In this document: positions 62,143 to 64,000 of the stretch, piece after piece
Layout: each line of letters opens with the position of its first letter
How positions within the stretch are numbered: position 1 is the first letter of the stretch
NCBI GenBank assembly: GCA_029204225.1
Contig: CM055109.1
Coordinates: 33,573,963-33,637,962 of the forward strand
Origin: Diphasiastrum complanatum
Lineage: Eukaryota > Streptophyta > Lycopodiopsida > Lycopodiales > Lycopodiaceae
Direction of reading: 5' to 3'
Length of the DNA: 64,000 bases
The notes under the pieces: generated by a model
Database searches by the model: none
Told to the model about the DNA's origin: nothing
What the model saw: only the letters and a program-made list of their open reading frames with translations
Position numbers and translations under genes: made by a program

Positions 62143-63433
62143 CGTACAGGGAGTGTACACAGTACAGTGTCGTCGTTGAAGAGAGCTTCGGGAGAACTGT
62201 CTTCTGAGAGTTCGGGATTTACGGTAGGTTGAAGACGGAAAGAGAAGCAGTGGTGCACGGTTTCTAATTTACAGAGGCTTGTTGAGCTCAACAGAGGATT
62301 ATTAGACTGTGGATAGCATTAGACGGAAAAATTTGGTGAAAAATTGACAATTTTGAAGCCAACTAAAAATTGAAACCGGACTTGGGTAACGGATTTTATA
62401 CATAACTGGTGATTTCTTCGCTGTTTGTGCACCATTTTCGATGCCTAAGGACAGGAATAAAGCTAATCACAATTTCAATCAACCATGGAGAGATTCTGAG
62501 GTTTATGTCAGAGATTTGTCTCCAGACAGTTAATCTAGCAGATTTGCGGTAAAAAGGTGAAAAAGCCACTTTGTCAAGTTGAGCTAAAAATCACCATTTC
62601 TCCACGGAATTTTCTGACTGAACATTTTATAGTCATGGATTCAGAAGGGCAACCCTGCTCCAGGCCTCCAATCGTGCTCAAAACGATCCACAGCAAAGCT
62701 TGATCTGATTTTTTTGAGAAAAGGAGGCACGGCAGCAGGCAAAGAGGTCGCAGGCAGTTCGCACGCCCAACGCAATGGAGAACTCAGTGTATCTAAGTTC
62801 TTAGCGTATGCAGGAGTCCGGTTCGATGCCCAAATGTACTTTGAACCTTTAGATGAGGTGTCAAGTGAATCAACGGTCCAGAATATGTGATGGGAGAGCA
62901 ATCTGAACCACAATATTTGGTTCACCATTGGATGAGTTTTAGACAGGGTCCCGAAGAATTAAAGTGCATTCTGGCCTTCAACTTCATAAAAAATTTTCAT
63001 AATGAAAGTTGAGTTGGGTCCCTTCACAAGTGAAGAGTGAAGTTTTCTTCAAAGTGAAGAAACAGTTCAAAAGCTAGAAAAGTCCCTATTTTTGGGTCCT
63101 TTGCACGTTTTGACCCAAACGAAAGGCTATAACCTCCAAACGAAGGGCACCCGGACTGTACCTGCAAGTATAGTACAGCAAAACAGAGCGGTTGCAACAG
63201 AGAAAGTGTTTAATGTACACCAGAAGTAGTTTCGCCATTCCACTGGCACGTTGTGGGAGTTGACGACTGAGTGCATTTCGGAAGGCGACATCGATTTGGC
63301 TTTCAAATTGGTGGAAAAGCGGCGAGTGGCCTGGTAAGGAAAAAAGTGCAGGTCATTATTTTCAACTTTTGACATCACGGTTGGCCTCGACATACTGTTC
63401 TTAGCCTAAGCAGAAGTTTCAAGCAGTTTTGCG
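62143..63433 (+). mobile_element. Copia untranslated leader
   Basis: About 1.3 kb between the primer site and gag, long for a copia element, with no convincing plus-strand ORF. Minus-strand ORFs at 62641-62928 and 63127-63393 look incidental. It would carry packaging signals if the element is functional. Confidence 0.6.
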
Positions 63434-64000
63434 ATGGCAAACATGGGAGAGTCCATTTTGAGTGAAAGTAGCAAATTGGACGGGATTTCCAACTATGCAG
63501 TGTGGAAATTCAAAATGAAAAATATACGGATGGAGAAAGATGTGGGGAAGCCATCACAGGTGATGAGAGAAGGCCGCCAAATGAAGCAGACATCAAAGTG
63601 TTCGACAAAAAGATGAGGAAAGCTTTGACCTTCATTAACTTGTCAGTGAAGGATCACATCATTACCCACATTTGTGATGCTATTACACCCAGGCAGGCAT
63701 GGGATGTGCTAAAGGAGCAGTTCGAGACGTCAAATCCGTCAAGAATCATGTTTTTGAAGTCAAAGTTGAATAGTGCGTGCATGGAGCAAGGAGAGCACAT
63801 TCAGACGTACATGACCAGAATCAAGACAATGAGAGATGAACTGCATTCTATTGGAGAGTGCATATGTGATGTGGAGCTAGTGCATAATGCATTATGCGGC
63901 ATTGCAGAACCCTATCAGATGTTTGTGAGCGGAATAGCATCAAGAGAAAGATTGCCAACCTTTGACGAGCTCACAAGAATCTTCATGCAGGAAGAGCAAC
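63434..64000 (+). pseudogene. Copia gag, 5' part, one frameshift, runs off window
   Basis: ATG at 63434 gives MANMGESILSESSKLDGISN then YAVWKFKMKNIRMEKDV, the gag N-terminal pattern (L-x-G-x-N-Y-x-x-W). Near 63545 one base appears missing. The frame beginning ...GDERRPPNEADIKVFDKKM is then open to the window end, with ALTFINLSVKDHII, AWDVLKEQFET, YMTRIKTMRDEL and LPTFDELTRIF. These are hallmarks of the UBN2-type copia gag. With a single lesion it is the youngest element in the window. Confidence 0.85.

Noticed and set aside
62641-63393. Minus-strand ORFs in the copia leader
   Set aside because: Antisense to an element leader, no family features, no support for transcription.

Overview
This window is nuclear DNA of a land plant, most likely a seed plant. 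It holds members of the plant self-incompatibility S1 family, a sequence related to plant centromeric histone H3 (CENH3), Ty1-copia and Ty3-gypsy elements of plant type (one copia element has an initiator-Met tRNA primer site), an En/Spm-type plant transposase domain, GT-AG introns and long (CT)n/(CA)n microsatellites. I cannot name the species. No intact host gene was found with confidence: nearly every coding block is frameshifted, truncated or repeated, so this reads as a heterochromatic nest of rearranged mobile elements and captured gene pieces.

Layout. 1-2941: decayed multi-exon transposase-like gene, copy A (+). 2941-5250: first copy of a repeat with an S1-family pseudogene. 5690-9887: decayed copia element on the minus strand, split by a 377-bp MITE. 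9895-14957 and 24296-29890: arms of an imperfect inverted repeat carrying an En/Spm-like gene, microsatellites, an unknown ORF pair, a degenerate tandem array and a Cys-rich exon block. Its centre (14958-24295) holds a second copia copy with gag, protease and integrase, then a gypsy pol pseudogene. 28755-32890 is repeated directly at 49736-53880. 33-38.8 kb: noncoding repeats and copia RNase H scraps. 38771-41310: second S1 repeat. 42135-45119: transposase-like gene copy B, inverted relative to copy A. 45.6-49.7 kb: repeats, a likely solo LTR and a chimeric junction. 53.9-57.1 kb: the most unusual locus, a minus-strand gene joining a CENH3-type histone fold to a Ulp1/C48-type cysteine protease module. 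57.1-59.0 kb: third S1 repeat. 59-61.9 kb: repeats. 61861-64000: 5' end of a copia element (LTR, primer site, leader, gag) running off the window.

Four family names are used below. SPH-repeat: contains the S1 pseudogene. T-repeat: the AT-rich segment normally lying next to it. X-repeat: contains a Cys-rich exon and a conserved exon-like block. E-unit: the En/Spm-like gene plus about 3 kb downstream.

The functional theme is repeated shuffling. The same modules recur in different orders and orientations, with sharp junctions that allow several insertions to be ordered in time.
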